DNA from: Paramacrobiotus metropolitanus
Lineage: Eukaryota; Tardigrada; Eutardigrada; Parachela; Macrobiotidae
NCBI RefSeq assembly: GCF_019649055.1
Contig: NW_026570237.1
Coordinates: forward strand, 186,001-250,000
Direction: 5' to 3'
Length of the DNA stretch: 64,000 nt
Position 1 is the stretch's first letter. The number at the start of each line of letters is the position of its first letter. This document shows positions 36,150-47,850 of this stretch, in pieces. Both the position numbers and the translations under genes were made by a program. The notes under the pieces are model-generated. The model was not told where the DNA came from, did no database searches, and saw only the letters and a program-made list of their open reading frames with translations.

Positions 36150-37690
36150 CCACCGCACAAATCAATCAATTTTTTCCCAACAGTCTGAGAGTAGCCATTA
36201 AATTAGACTGGGATAATAAACAACGAGTGTTCATTCTCTCGAGCTACTTAGGAGAGCCATCGCGCAGATTTTTCGAAGCTGAATGATCAATACCGAGAAT
36301 GTGGAAGAACAGGGTGAAGCATTCTGGGACCCCCCGCAAGGGAAACGCATGATCCTGTACTGGCTTGGTGGACCACACGGTGAAAATTCCCATATCTCGC
36401 ACAAATACCCGAAGCATTTCTAGCACAAATACCCGAAGTAAACGCAGCATTTTCATTTTGCTCAACATTTCAGTGGAGTCAACACTCATCTTTGCCCCTG
36501 AACAGCTTTTATCAGGACCATGATCCAGGTATTTTTCAGTCTCACCACTTTTTAATAGTCGTAGACATTCGCCATTCACGAACAGTCGTGTCCCAGTTTC
36601 TACAACCCATTTCTTCTTCTAACAGAGCTTTCTGATGTGGAAGACTACTCACGTTTTAGTTTCAATTGTCATACCTCAGACACCTAAGAAGACTGCATAT
36701 TTCCCTCATCCAGTTCAAGTGTATTGCGATTCATGTGGGATAACTATTTAGTGGGGAATAAGCGTCAGCAAACAGGCATTGAACCACGGAAATCTGATGT
36801 CGTTATCTTCTATTCTGGCGAGGAATCCTTCGATACCGAGTTATTGAAGCATACAGAAGATAAGCAAGATGATTACTAGTTTCGCGGTGCCAGAAAAGGA
36901 TCCAGCACCGTGAAGATCTTTCCGATAGTAATGACAAAACTGTTTGTGCTCCTTCCGTACATTTAAATTTGTTTAACATTGTTTGATCAAACCGTTAAAC
37001 CATTCTTTTACAAATTATTTTGCAAGAGCTGCCTGGTAAAGCCGCATAAGAAGGTGCATTTGGTGATGTTCATGTGGGTCCTCAGTTTTAAATATGTACG
37101 GAAGGCTACCTGGCTGTTGAAAGAAACGGTTATGAGCAGGGGCGTCACAGGTCTGGCAAAATGGGGGTGTCAAATTTTGACAGGGGGGCAAACTCAATAT
37201 AAAAAATCAAAAAAATTGACGGGGGGCAAACGGTTTTCCGAAGCCAAAGTAATTTGACAGGGGTGTCAAATGACAACTTTTAAATTGATAAGAATATTGA
37301 TTTTTTGAGGCGAGGTTTACCCGAGAAAAATTTCAAATCTACCGGTTATGCTTAAGAATTTCTCTTATTAATAAAAAAATTCAAAGCGCAGTGATGTTAC
37401 ATGTCACCGCCCGGCGCCCCAGCACCTCATGTCATTCGAAACTTTTCAGGCTAGTGCTAGAAATTTATAAGAAATTAGATAACAGAGACCTCATACATAA
37501 GTACCGTCAGAGTCGTCAGATAACACAACATTTATTATAACAATATCCTTTTAAATCAGTGTATTATCATATTATGGATTTTTGGACAGCAACCACCTGT
37601 GACCTATAAGAAGTATTTCTCGACTTATAGAATGAAAGCAATACATTATACAATATTCATTTCAGCTAAATGCTTATCAACTTCCAAAGT
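36150..37690. other. No gene; G-rich repeats at 37137-37275
   Basis: Short unsupported frames only. At about 37137 CAGGGGCGTCACAGG, followed by three imperfect GACAGGGGGGCAAA-like words, resembles the CAGGGGCG-type end of hAT elements. It could be the 3' end of the hAT element lying to the right, but no matching inverted end was found. Confidence 0.3.
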
Positions 37691-37701
37691 TATCATGATT
37701 G

Positions 37702-38313
37702 TTATGTAAGGTACTCAATTTGGCCAAGCGTCGGGATTCGGCCATACCCTCTTAGGTGTCGCCTAGACCAAGCCAGCGTGAACACGGCGATTAATAAAAC
37801 AAGACCGACTATAGAAATAACTACTGTTGTTGAAAGTCCACTTGTATCACTGTCAACCGGTATTCCAAGTTGCTTTTCGATAAAAGTAAACCGACTCTCA
37901 AGTTCTTTCAGCTCCCTCCGCTGTGATGTTCTAGGCGCATCCCGCTCGTTTGCACCGTATGTTATGGCTACAACAAACCAGTGAAATCCTCGTCCAGTTG
38001 AGTCTGTATTCAGTATATAATACCGAGTTCCGCCGTTCTCACGCAGTTGAACCGCGTGCTGCGGGTAAACCGACTGAATAAAATGCTGTACGCTGCTGAC
38101 AGCAACCAGTCGATGTGTTTGGCTAAAATTTAGTTGCAAACGATAGCCTAAGAGGTTACCAATGTCCACTGAGTCAACCCATCGTCGGCTATCAGGTAAC
38201 TCGCCCAATACACCTCGACCAATTGCAACTGCAACTCTTGTGTTTGCTTGGGCAAGCTCGGCGTCCGTAATTAAATCAATGGGTGTTCCCGCATTTCGGA
38301 GGAAGCTAACCAC
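37702..38313 (-). CDS. Membrane-anchored C-terminal exon or domain next to the hAT transposase
   Basis: A 203-codon frame with no ATG at its start, so probably an internal or terminal exon. It contains VDSVDIGNLLGYRLQLNFSQ and RYYILNTDSTGRGFHWFVVA, then a charged helix-like stretch. A strong transmembrane segment (TTVVISIVGLVLLIAVFTLA) lies near residues 161-180, with a short basic tail ending GQIEYLT. It overlaps the end of the hAT frame (38271) in another frame. With the signal-peptide exon at 42042-42482 it fits the two ends of a type I membrane protein whose middle now holds a hAT transposase. Family unknown. The NTD...HW pattern superficially recalls adenain-like proteases, but no Cys motif follows. 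Confidence 0.5.
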   Translation of the reverse strand: MVSFLRNAGTPIDLITDAELAQANTRVAVAIGRGVLGELPDSRRWVDSVDIGNLLGYRLQLNFSQTHRLVAVSSVQHFIQSVYPQHAVQLRENGGTRYYILNTDSTGRGFHWFVVAITYGANERDAPRTSQRRELKELESRFTFIEKQLGIPVDSDTSGLSTTVVISIVGLVLLIAVFTLAWSRRHLRGYGRIPTLGQIEYLT

Positions 38314-41300
38314 TTCAGCAGCAATTTATTCCCGCAAGACCAAGAGTCGATTTGTCCGGTTGTAATTGAGTTAATGACGGTGGTACCAACTGCGCGCAAC
38401 CATTCACTTAGCTGTCCAGGAACGGGGCTGCGGCCGTAAAAGTCAATAATCCTTGCAAGATTGTTATTGCTTTCTGCCGGCTCCGCATTGTGGCCCGCAA
38501 GAGGGAATGGTGGTAAACTTTCCGCAAAGCCGTCCACTACATTTTGAGCTGGCGCTGGGCCAATATCTGCTGTCACGGCCTGCAGTATGTAATCTTCGTC
38601 GGCCTCGTCTGCTAAATCGGCATCAACATAGTCGACTGCTACATCGGTGTCATTAAAATCAACAATTTCACTGAATATTTCTACGTCCGCAGACATGTCA
38701 ATTGCTCCAAATTTGTCTGCGCGATTGCGAAAACGCCGCGGAGGACAGGATTTTTTGTTGGGAACAGGATACCTTTTATGGGGGTACCGTCGAAAAAATT
38801 CAGAAACAATATCTGCTGGAACAATCTGGCGATCCCTACTTGTAGACATCAGTGTTAGACCAGTTAAACGGTTGGTGCCCATTGTCGACCTGTGCTCTGT
38901 CTTTATCCGTTTCATAGCGGAAAAGACGCGCTCGTTTGTTGCAACTGTGACCGGTATTGTGCCGAAAATTTCAAGAAGTATTCTAATACTTGGGAATAAC
39001 GAATCAGGGCAATTTTTAAGAGCATCGCTCACGGATGATGGAAGTGGCTTTTTCGGGTAGAGACGACGAAAATTTCGCCAAGTTTGCACCCAAATCTGAA
39101 ATTCTGTCCGGAAAGAATTTCGATTTGGTAAATCGCTGGCGTAGAAGTCAAGTACCGTGTCAAAATCTCCAGCAGTCGGCTGTGTGAGGTTTTCGGCTAC
39201 AAGAACCGAAGGGATAAGAGAAGACAACTTTGCCAAAATGGGTGACCTTTTGCCGAACCGGTCATCAAGAGCCGAAACAACAGAATTGATAAAAGGAGCC
39301 GCAAGGACTCTTTCGTAATAATCAAATGGATCTGGCTTTGTTAGATTCAAAGATGCCATTTTTGCTTTTGAAAGCCTTGGTATGCTCGGGTTGACGTTGT
39401 GATTGGACAATAAATCAACTGTACGATTCCATGCGCCTCGCAAAAATTCATTGCGTTCGTCGGTATACTGCTGCAGTCTAGCGACTGAATCTCTAACCGC
39501 CCGCACATTACGCATGGCCATAGCGTAATCGTAGTTATTTTTCGTTTGCAGGGACTCGCTCAGTCTTTTGGTTTTCCCTAGCACTTCATGAGCTACCTAA
39601 AAAGTTAAGATGCTGAATCTAGATTTGCTGGTTTTTAAAATTTTTCTTAAAACTTACGAACGCGGAGAGTATATGCTCAAAATTTAAAAGTTGTTTGAGC
39701 AGATTCTCGGCTCCTCTCTTGCTCGCGACATTGTTGTCCTTAGCTAAGGTTTTCAGTGCTTCGATTAAGGCGGGAAACATGCATAGCATCCGGTTAGTGT
39801 TCATAGCGTAATTTGTCCATCTCGTTTCGCACACTTTAAGCACAGTCCGTCCTTTCGTCTTCAGCCTAACTGCTTCTTTTTTAAGGGCATCCGCACGCTT
39901 GGCCGATCCAAAATAATTGGAAAGCTCGTTTAGTAGCATAAGATGATTTCGTATTAATATATTTTTACAACTGGTAAGAAGGGCTAAATTGAGGCTATGT
40001 GCCCAGCAATGCACATACATTGCTAGTGGATATTCTCGCTGGATAATTGCATGGGCACCTCTCATCCAACCAGCCATGTTGGCCGCTCCATCATAACCCT
40101 GCCCCCGAAGACCTTCGATTTTTAAATTCCAAAATCGTAAACGTTCCAATATGATGTTGCTTATTCCCTGCCCTAAAAATGTCAGAGTATTATCCTCATG
40201 CAAATAACTATTAATTTAAAATGTTACTGTAACTCTCACCAGAGGTGTCATTGCTGATTGAGACGTACTCAAGAAATTCCTCAACAATTATATTGTTTTT
40301 GTTGATGTATCGCAATACGAGGGCCAGTTGATCAATTCTTGCTACATCGGTGGTCCCGTCTGCGAGCACGGAAAAAAACCGGCTTTCCCTTACGTCATTC
40401 AGTATTCGTGCTTGAATATTTTCTCGAATAAGATCGATAAAAACATTTTGGTGGGTAGCGCTACCAAAAATCACCGGTGACATCTCTAAATGATCTCGAA
40501 GGGCGTTGTCACCGGAGTCCAAAAACGCGTACAGAAAGGCATTAAAAAGCCCTTCTCTTGGATTTGGCAGATCGTAAACGTTGTTGCTGGGCTGTAATGT
40601 TCTAAATTCCGATCCGCGTAACGGCTTTTCCATTAAACCGCACAAGTAGATAGCTTTGACAAAACTTGCCAAGCCACCTTCAATTCTGGCGCGTATTCGT
40701 TTCTGTATGGGCATGTTATCGACTCGGCTGGTTTCGTTATCAGTATAATTTGGATCATGCTTTCTAAAGAAAAAGTACATAATACAAAAAAATTTCATTT
40801 TTTAAAAAAAATTAAGTTTTTATGTTTCTCAAGCTTACAGTCTCCAGGCAGCAGCGTTCGCCACGGCAGCATTATGGATGGACGATCTGGAATGCTGGCG
40901 TAACCGTTCGCCTATTTCACGGAAGTTTGTTAATGTCCGGCTGACAAGCTGCCAGTCGGTACGTTCTTTTTGAGCAGCCGATATCTCGCCGTGAAAAAAA
41001 GGACAGATTTTGCATATTGGGCCCTTATTTTTTTTTGACCAAGCCAGCCATTTGTGCTCCAACAAATACTTTCGGCTGAATTTCCTAAGTAACGGTCGTC
41101 CCGTAATATTGCTTTGGCCGTAACACTGAGGTTCAAAAGTATAGTTTTCTGGCGGTATTGGATAGTCATCTAAAATTTCTAACAGAACGTCGGAAGGTAT
41201 GTCTCGCAAATCTCTGTTCTGCCAGTCAGCTATATCAACTTCACCTTCAGTACGCTGTTCGGGTTCCATATTGTCGCATCCTGGTGGGCGTGATACATCG

Positions 41301-41865
41301 ACCTCCACTGGAATACACTCTGCTGGATGGTCTTCGTTCAATGTGTTCGCTGAATCGTTGACGAACAATGGTTTCGGTGTTGTTGGATCGTTGCTTTCAG
41401 AATTTTCTGGTAAACTTTCACCTTGTGGATTGCCAAGGAAAAAATAGGATGTAATTGTTTTCTGTTTTTTCGAAGTTTGTTCAGTGTTATCTTTTGCTTT
41501 TGATTTCCCTCGCCCGCCTGCCATATCATAACAGCCTTCGGGGATTTCTTGCTCGTTACCAACAACATTTGGGGCTTCGCAGGTGAGCTCTTTTTCAAAC
41601 AGAAGATTGGAAGAACCAGGTGTAGGAATACCATATTGGAAAACTGATTTATTTTTCGAATCAACAAACCGTGACATGGTTCTATCATAAAGCTTCCAGG
41701 TAACTTCCTTGAAAACACTGGACGTTCTCGGGCACATGCCACAGTAGAATGGTATGTTTTCCAAAAGTTTAGGCTGTTGGAAAAAAGCTGCAGCCGGAAA
41801 TGGTCTGTGTAGGCTTTTTTGACCAACTGGCGGGAAGTAAGCATTCTTATAAAGCGCCACGGAAC
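38271..41865 (-). CDS. hAT/ZMYM-type transposase, spliced
   Basis: Four exons fit GT-AG rules: 41865-40839, 40763-40240, 40172-39658 and 39596-38271, with introns of 75, 67 and 61 bp. A PIP-like lead KKQKTITSYF precedes a TTF-type zinc finger (KYLLEHKWLAWSKKNKGPIC with KICPFF). A DUF4371-like region follows (FFSVLADGTTDVARIDQLAL, GQGYDGAANMAGWMRGAHA, YVHCWAHSLNLAL). The hAT dimerisation region is LEIFGTIPVTVATNERVFSA with LTGLTLMSTSR. The reading frame begins before any transposase ATG: its first 110 or so residues (with CGMCPRTSSVF) are Cys-containing and not transposase-like, and they splice in frame from the exon at 42042. After the dimerisation domain it runs on for about 190 residues. 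Ends of the transposon were not found. Confidence 0.8.
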
Positions 41866-42041
41866 CTTAAAAAATTACAATTTTTGTATAACTGTATTTA
41901 GATAAATTTTTTTCGAAACTCTTTTGATCCGTTGTTAGTCGATTTTTTTCATAGAGTTTTGCAATTAATTTAAATGTTTTTAGTGTTTTATTATGTTTTT
42001 ATTATGTTGTGTATTATATGAAAATATTGCAATAGTTTACC

Positions 42042-42482
42042 TAAAAAACTCTCGGCCGGCATCCATTGATCACAAGAATCGTCTGCGACGCGATTTTCTC
42101 TTTTCAAATCAAAAGGACAAAGCTTTATTGCCTTATAATCGTAAATTCCTTCCGTAAAATTTGCATGACTCAAAACCAAATAATTTTCCTGGATATTGCC
42201 CTGTGCCAGCGGTAAAACTAATCGGGATTCCATTTTTGTTGCATCCCAGATTACTAAATGGTGATTGTATACGTCAGTGCCAATAACACTGCGCCGCTGT
42301 TGTCGATCGCAGAAATACTCCAATTCCACGTAAGCATTTTCAATATATAGCTCATTGGCGTGCATAACGGCTGTATTACAATTTATTTCCGAGATTCTCC
42401 AGTTACATATAGACATACAGACTGTGACCTGTGCACACCAGAATAGATTTACGAGTACACTTGTACGAAGGATAATCCACAT
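42042..42482 (-). CDS. Signal-peptide first exon of an unrecognised secreted or membrane protein
   Basis: ATG at 42482 opens a hydrophobic signal peptide (MWIILRTSVLVNLFWCAQVT). An extracellular-type segment with six or so cysteines follows and the exon ends CDQWMPAESFLG. A good donor (G|GTAAAC) lies at 42041/42040 and a good acceptor (TTAAG|GT) at 41866/41865; the 175-bp intron joins the two frames without a stop. The following exon then runs into the hAT transposase in the same frame. It does not match a family I know. Confidence 0.55.
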
Positions 42483-42544
42483 TTTGCATAGAAATTACGG
42501 AGGTTTATCTGCATACATAACAGTAGTAATATGCCTGTCTCGAC

Positions 42545-43540
42545 CGGCTTTTAGATGTGGGACGCTGATAAGAGCGTCCCGGGATGACGTCCCGTTTTTT
42601 TAAAAATAAATTTAAAAAATCAGAAAAAATCACTGATAATCAGAAAAAAATCGCTTAAATTATAGATAAATACATAGAAATTACCTGCTGGAAGTAGCAC
42701 CGCTGCCGTGAAGCGATTCGATATCACCTGCTGGTAGTATCACCGCTGCCGTGAAGCGATTCAAAACGGGCACAAGTTCCCTTCATGCATCAAAACGAAA
42801 TTTGGCGAACAGACTGGCAATGTCTGTTAATAATAGCGTAAAATCAGTATGTTCCGATGGTATGTCCGCTACTCAAACTGTGTGTACTGAAAGCAATAAT
42901 ATCCTTCAGATTTGCGAGCAGGGCCGCCGAGCACATTAACAAAAACCAAAACAAATGTCGCTCTGTCAGAAAATGTGCTCGCAGCATGACTGTCTGGCGT
43001 GGTAAGGGACTTTGATCCCGTACCACTTTTTTCTGTATTTGAGCGTGGCAGATCGTGTACTGTGTGTGCTTGTGGTACTCCATCAAGCACGCACACAGTA
43101 ATTATACACATGTAGCGCACAGGAACCCACGCATTCATTCGGCTGTCAATCTGGAAACCGCACTGGACACCCAGCATCCGTTCCCGCGTATAGAACTCCT
43201 GCTTGCCATACACAGAGATGTCGCAAAACGAGGTGAGATAACATTTTAATTATTACTGTAGTGCAATCACTGTACTCTCTTGAATAATTGTTGTTATGCT
43301 GTGTACTATAGTTGTATGAATAAAATATCAGTAAGTTATGTATGCTGTATGCTTGCATCGTTAATGCATTATCATTATGTATATACTGTAATGTTTTACC
43401 ATAACATTGTTGTATGTACAACTATGCGCTGCTGTTCCTGCGGTAAATTGTAGCTGAGTAACTGGACAATTCTAATTCAATTTAACCAACATATGAGGAT
43501 GGAAATTTTAGCGTGATAACGATACGTTAAAATTTTACCT
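42545..43540. other. Short repeats, no gene
   Basis: A tandem pair of about 43 bp at roughly 42683-42766 (GTAGTATCACCGCTGCCGTG-type units). No coding signal stands out; the overlapping frames at 42844-43421 are short and mutually exclusive. Confidence 0.4.
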
Positions 43541-43549
43541 GCTTATATT

Positions 43550-44690
43550 AATGGGTACATTTTGCAGCGGACTGACAGGGTATAAAAATTATTGAAGCGT
43601 ACATACTGGTATGTAAATTTTTAAGCTGTGCGTACTAGTACGCAAATTTTTCAGCGGGTCAACCGGGTATAAAAATTTTTGAACAGCTTATGCGGGTATG
43701 TAGATTTTTCAGCTGTGCGTACTAGTACGCAAATATTTCAGCGGGTCAACCGGGTATAAAAATTTTTGAACAGCTTATACCGGTATGTAAATTTTTCAGC
43801 TGTGCGTACTAGTACGCAAATTTTTCAGCGGGTCGACCGGGTATAAAAATTTTGAACGGTTTATACCGGTATGTAAATTTTTCAGCGGACTAATTGGTAC
43901 TAGAAATTATTACGCTGCTTATGTTGACCCGTAAATTTTTCAGCGGACTAATTGAGGATAAAATTAATCAGCTGCTTATACTGGCATGCAAATTTTTCAA
44001 CGGACTAACTGGTACTAAAATTATTAAGCTGCGCATACCCGTACGCAAATTTTTCAGCGGACTAACTGGTACTAAAAATTATTACGCTGCTTATGTTGAC
44101 GTAAATTTTTCAACGGTACTGGTACTAAAATTATTCAGCTGCTTATACTGGTACGCAAATTTTTCAACGGACTAACTGGTACTAAAAATTATTAAGCTGC
44201 GCATACCCGTACGCAAATTTTTCAGCGGACTAATTGGTACTGAAAATTATTACGCTGCTTATGTTGACCCGTAAATTTTTCAACGGAGTACCTGGTACTA
44301 AAAATTATTACGCTGCTTATACTGGCACGCAAATTTTTCAACGGACTAACTGGTACTGAAAATTATTAAGCTGCGCATACCCGTACGCAAATTTTTCAGC
44401 GGACTAATTGGTACTAAAAATTATTACGCTGCTTATGTTGACCCGTAAATTTTTCAACGGAGTAACTGGTACTAAAAATTATTCAGCTGCTTATATTGGT
44501 ACGCAAATTTTTCAACGGACTAACTGGTACTAAAAATTATTAAGCTGCGCATACCCGTACGCAAATTTTTTAGCGGACTAATTGGTACTAAAAATTATTA
44601 CGCTGCTTATATTGGCACGCAAATTTTTCAACGGACTACCTGGTACGAAAAATTATTAAGCTGCTCATATGGGTACGCAAATTTTTTACC
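43550..44690. repeat. Minisatellite array, unit about 58 bp, roughly 20 copies
   Basis: Imperfect tandem units containing GGACTAACTGGTACTAAAAA, TTATTAAGCTGCGCATACCC and GTACGCAAATTTTTCA. The central GCATACCCGTACGC and TACTAGTACGC-like parts are partly palindromic. Units vary in length by a few bases, and higher-order alternation of two subtypes (TGCTTATGTTGACCCGTAAA versus TGCGCATACCCGTACGCAAA) is visible. The open frame inside it is a repeat artefact. Confidence 0.9.
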
Positions 44691-44767
44691 TGACGTATTA
44701 GGAATAAAATTATTTACCTATGCATACAGGCATGCTTATTTTCTCATCTATTATTGTTGTCTTCTAG

Positions 44768-45761
44768 GTGAAGGCTGAGTGGAAGACGCTCTATCATGCC
44801 GGTAAAGACAATGCCCAGACCACGAGGAGAAAGCTGATGAAAAAGATTAAAAAACTGGATGAAGAGGCTAAGCAGTATCTGTACGAGAAAGCGGTACGAT
44901 TTTCTATACGATCAGGAACAATACATTGGTCTGTATTGTACCGCAATGGATAACAAAATGCATTTGTTCTGTACAGGTTGCGCTGTTTAAAGAGAATCGC
45001 CATGTAGAAGAAGCAGCTGCCGCCGTACATCGCACTGTGCTACAGTCCATTGATGAATGCACCCGTGAACTCCGTGAAGTCCAGCTAGGGCTGAATGAAT
45101 TAAGGGAAGCGGCGTCCAGAGCCCTAGCGCAAACCACGAAGCCGAAGAAGTCAAGAGACTTGTTGCTCACTGTCCTGCGTAAGCGAACGGAACACCGAGA
45201 GCTGTACCGTCGGTCAGTGGAACGAGAACCGGATCCGTTGATCCGGAAGGCAGGACAGAAACCGGCGAAGAAAAAGAAGAAGGTGGACATCCTTGATATA
45301 TTCCAGCCAGACACTTTTAATATGGATTCCGATTTGGACGACAAAGAACTGGGCAAAGTACGTCCCGGTTAAGTAACCTTTTGCAATGATGAGCTCGTTG
45401 GGACTAATTATTTGTTATGTTCGCATTGTTTGCAGCTGATGCAACGCCATCTGAAATCCTTCAGGAAAATGACAACACAAGCGTTGTGCCAAGCACCAGT
45501 GCAATCAATGTTTGCGCGATTGATGAGTCAAACGGACAAGGTTAAAGGAAATTACGCAAGACGCTGCGTCCTGGGTTGTTTAAGAAGGGAAGCAAGAACC
45601 CAAGACGCGAGGTCATGCAGAAATTCATCGAACTCCATGAAACAGGGTTCAAGGCTGACAAGGTCACGGAGTACAAGGAAGCCTTGATGGAAACAATTAA
45701 GAGAATGAATCAATGGAGCAACGGTTATGAAAACGGATTGATTGGTATGCTAGATGTCTAG
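44768..45761 (+). CDS. Unrecognised spliced gene, charged and coiled-coil-like, with in-frame stop
   Basis: An acceptor TTCTAG ends at 44767. Exon A (44768-44893) encodes a Lys-rich helix (RRKLMKKIKKLDEEAKQYLY) and has a donor at 44894. Exon B begins near 44977 after TGTACAG with VALFKENRHVEEAAAAVHRT and runs through a long charged helical region to a KPAKKKKKVDILDIFQP segment, donor near 45358. Exon C starts after TTTGCAG near 45437. One of its frames (ATPSEILQENDNTSVVPSTS) has a TAA at about 45541 and then continues as LRKTLRPGLFKKGSKNPRRE to 45761. The basic end could bind nucleic acid. The first exon is not located; it may start inside or before the minisatellite. It could be host or Polinton-associated. 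Confidence 0.35.
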
Positions 45762-46012
45762 TAGCATAATTGTTGTGGCGAAAACCATGATATAACACAT
45801 TAAAGTCCACATACTAGCCGCATGATACTGATGCCATCAGACTAATAAACTCTGGACTAATGTTCTAACTGTTATGCCAAGTAATTGTAGTCCGTTTAAT
45901 CAAGATATCTACGTAAATATAATGAAGGGAAGAGCCCTGGGAAGAAAAAAAATTAACAATCAATACCGTATCAAGCCAATCAAGTGCAAGCTAGCAATGC
46001 TATACAGCTAGG

Positions 46013-46019
46013 TATATAA
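46013..46019 (+). promoter_or_regulatory. TATA box of the F-box-like gene
   Basis: TATATAA (context GGTATATAAAAGC) 72 bp before the ATG at 46091. Confidence 0.6.
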
Positions 46020-46090
46020 AAGCACTCGACGCAACGCACGAACGTCTCATTTCCAGTTTTTGTAAGTCGTTCGCTTATTAAGTCACTACA

Positions 46091-47610
46091 ATGAAGCGTA
46101 GCATTCAACTAGAAGGTTCTCCTTGTAAATATTGCAAGTGTGTTCATGACAGCGACGAAGAAGCGCAGATTGTTACGGAGGCGTGTCCCGAATGTCAACC
46201 GGTGCCGAAGGAGGTGTTCAAGGATTTCCAACTCCCAAGAGTTTCCAACCGCTTTCCCCACTGCTTCGATCACCAGTTGGAGGATGTACTGAAGTGGTAC
46301 GCCACGTCCCCCCGGAAGCGACCCAATTCAGCCGGAGAACCAGGCGACCTTGGTTGTGCGATGTGCACATGGAGGGATGGCGTGGAGACGGTGTATGCCG
46401 GCAATGCAGCGGACAGTCTTGAAGCGCAAGGCGCCAGGGACATCTGGACGTCGGCAACACCCACCAGGAACTGGTTGCGACAGTACACCGAACCGGATGG
46501 ATGCGGGCTTCCATTTTACCAGCAGGACACGATGAAGTACATCGTTTCCTTGATGACCCCCATTGACTTATATCATCTGAAGCGGGTTTCATCGGCGTTC
46601 AACTTCTACGCAGAAGAAGAAATAGCTGCCCGAGCTTCCAAACCCGAGGTCATCTTCAAAGCTTCGGATGTGGATAACTACACCAATGAAGGCATCCATC
46701 CTCCGTGTGACAGGTTGTACTGTGAAGTTCGAAATTTTAGCAAGAAGCTGTTTTGCGTAGTGTCCAACCGCACGAAATGCATCACCTTTGACATGAGGGA
46801 AAGCAACGGGGCCTACATCAATCATATGCACGACCATTTCTGCACGGTACTGCTGGTTCTGCAGGACGTTGCACCGGAGCTGCGCCATATCACCGTTAGG
46901 GGAGGTTTCATGAGTGTTAGGGCGATTCTGGAGACCGTGGAATGGATAAACACGCTGGAGTTGGAGGACGTCTATGTCTACGGATTCCGCCATCTTATTC
47001 CTGGATATGTGCACTCGGACATGTCGTACCTTGAGTGCGGGTGGATGAGAACGGAGAAATCGTATGTATCATTCTTTTAAGCTTTAGTCATAGAGTCGTG
47101 CTGCGTTGTACTAATCGCTCTGTACGTTGTAGATATCTTAAGCTTAATGCTTTGTTCGCTCGTGGAGCAAACCAGCCTCACCATGTCATCCATGTCGCCG
47201 AGGAATTGCTGGACACTTTCCATCTGACCTCCAAGGATCCACTCCCCCATCTGAGGACTACGCCTCATCTACGTACGGTTTGGCGGACAATCTGCGAGTA
47301 CTGGTTAACACGCCTGGACTGCCGCGGGATCGATGCAGTGGAGAGCATCATGCGCAAAGTGACATCCAACGACGCGTTCTCAATCTACAGTGCAGTGCGT
47401 ATTTGTGGAGACGATATGAACATTGGCTACCTCAACGAATTTCGGTACTATATGTTACGTTTACTACTAGCTGCACGCGGTATGGCTTTTCCACGTATGA
47501 TTAACTGTTTCTGTAAATTGTGTCACCAGGCACATCAAAGGTTGTTGATAGACGCAAAATCTTGTTTTGGCAAAGGAACTAGTTTACGTATGCTTGATTA
47601 TGCTTTGTAA
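46091..47610 (+). CDS. F-box-like protein, two exons
   Basis: ATG at 46091; exon 1 to 47061, intron 47062-47132 (GTATGT...TTGTAG, 71 bp), exon 2 to 47610, giving about 482 residues. The N-terminus has a Cys cluster (SPCKYCKCVHDSDEEAQ with CPEC), perhaps a zinc site. Near residues 140-180, GLPFYQQDTMKYIVSLMTPI followed by DLYHLKRVSSAFNFYAEEEI resembles an F-box (LP ... I ... L ... DL ... VS ... F). The rest has leucine-rich helices and several His/Cys residues. An F-box would link a target to a Skp1-Cullin ubiquitin ligase. It lies upstream of polB on the same strand with its own TATA box. A lineage-specific host gene cannot be excluded, because the element border is unknown. Confidence 0.5.
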
Positions 47611-47745
47611 TCTTTGGTCACAAACTTTGACTTCTGTTAGCTTTCTTCTTTTTTTTTTCGCGGGTGGTGGGTAGCCCTTGTTTACGATTTGCTGTTAGTC
47701 GATAAGGCGTGTTAGAACTTGACCGATTTTAATAAGAATAACAAG

Positions 47746-47752
47746 TATATAA
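47746..47752 (+). promoter_or_regulatory. TATA box of polB2
   Basis: TATATAA (context AAGTATATAAAGCC) about 100 bp before the ATG at 47851. Confidence 0.6.
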
Positions 47753-47850
47753 AGCCGTGAACGTCATTCAGCAGGGTAATCATAATTCGAAGGAGTCTCT
47801 TGAGTTCATTAGCTGTGTACACATTACAAGTTGTGTTTATTGAGCGAAAA

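Noticed and set aside
35786-36158. Minus-strand ORF opposite the gag relic
   Set aside because: Antisense shadow; the plus-strand reading has recognisable capsid pattern.
37702-38313. Adenain-like protease call for the membrane-anchored exon, based on NTDSTGRGFHWFVV
   Set aside because: No acidic residue plus Cys motif follows; instead a transmembrane segment appears.
43894-44175. 93-codon plus-strand ORF with repeated LTRKFFSGL peptides
   Set aside because: Entirely inside the 58-bp minisatellite.
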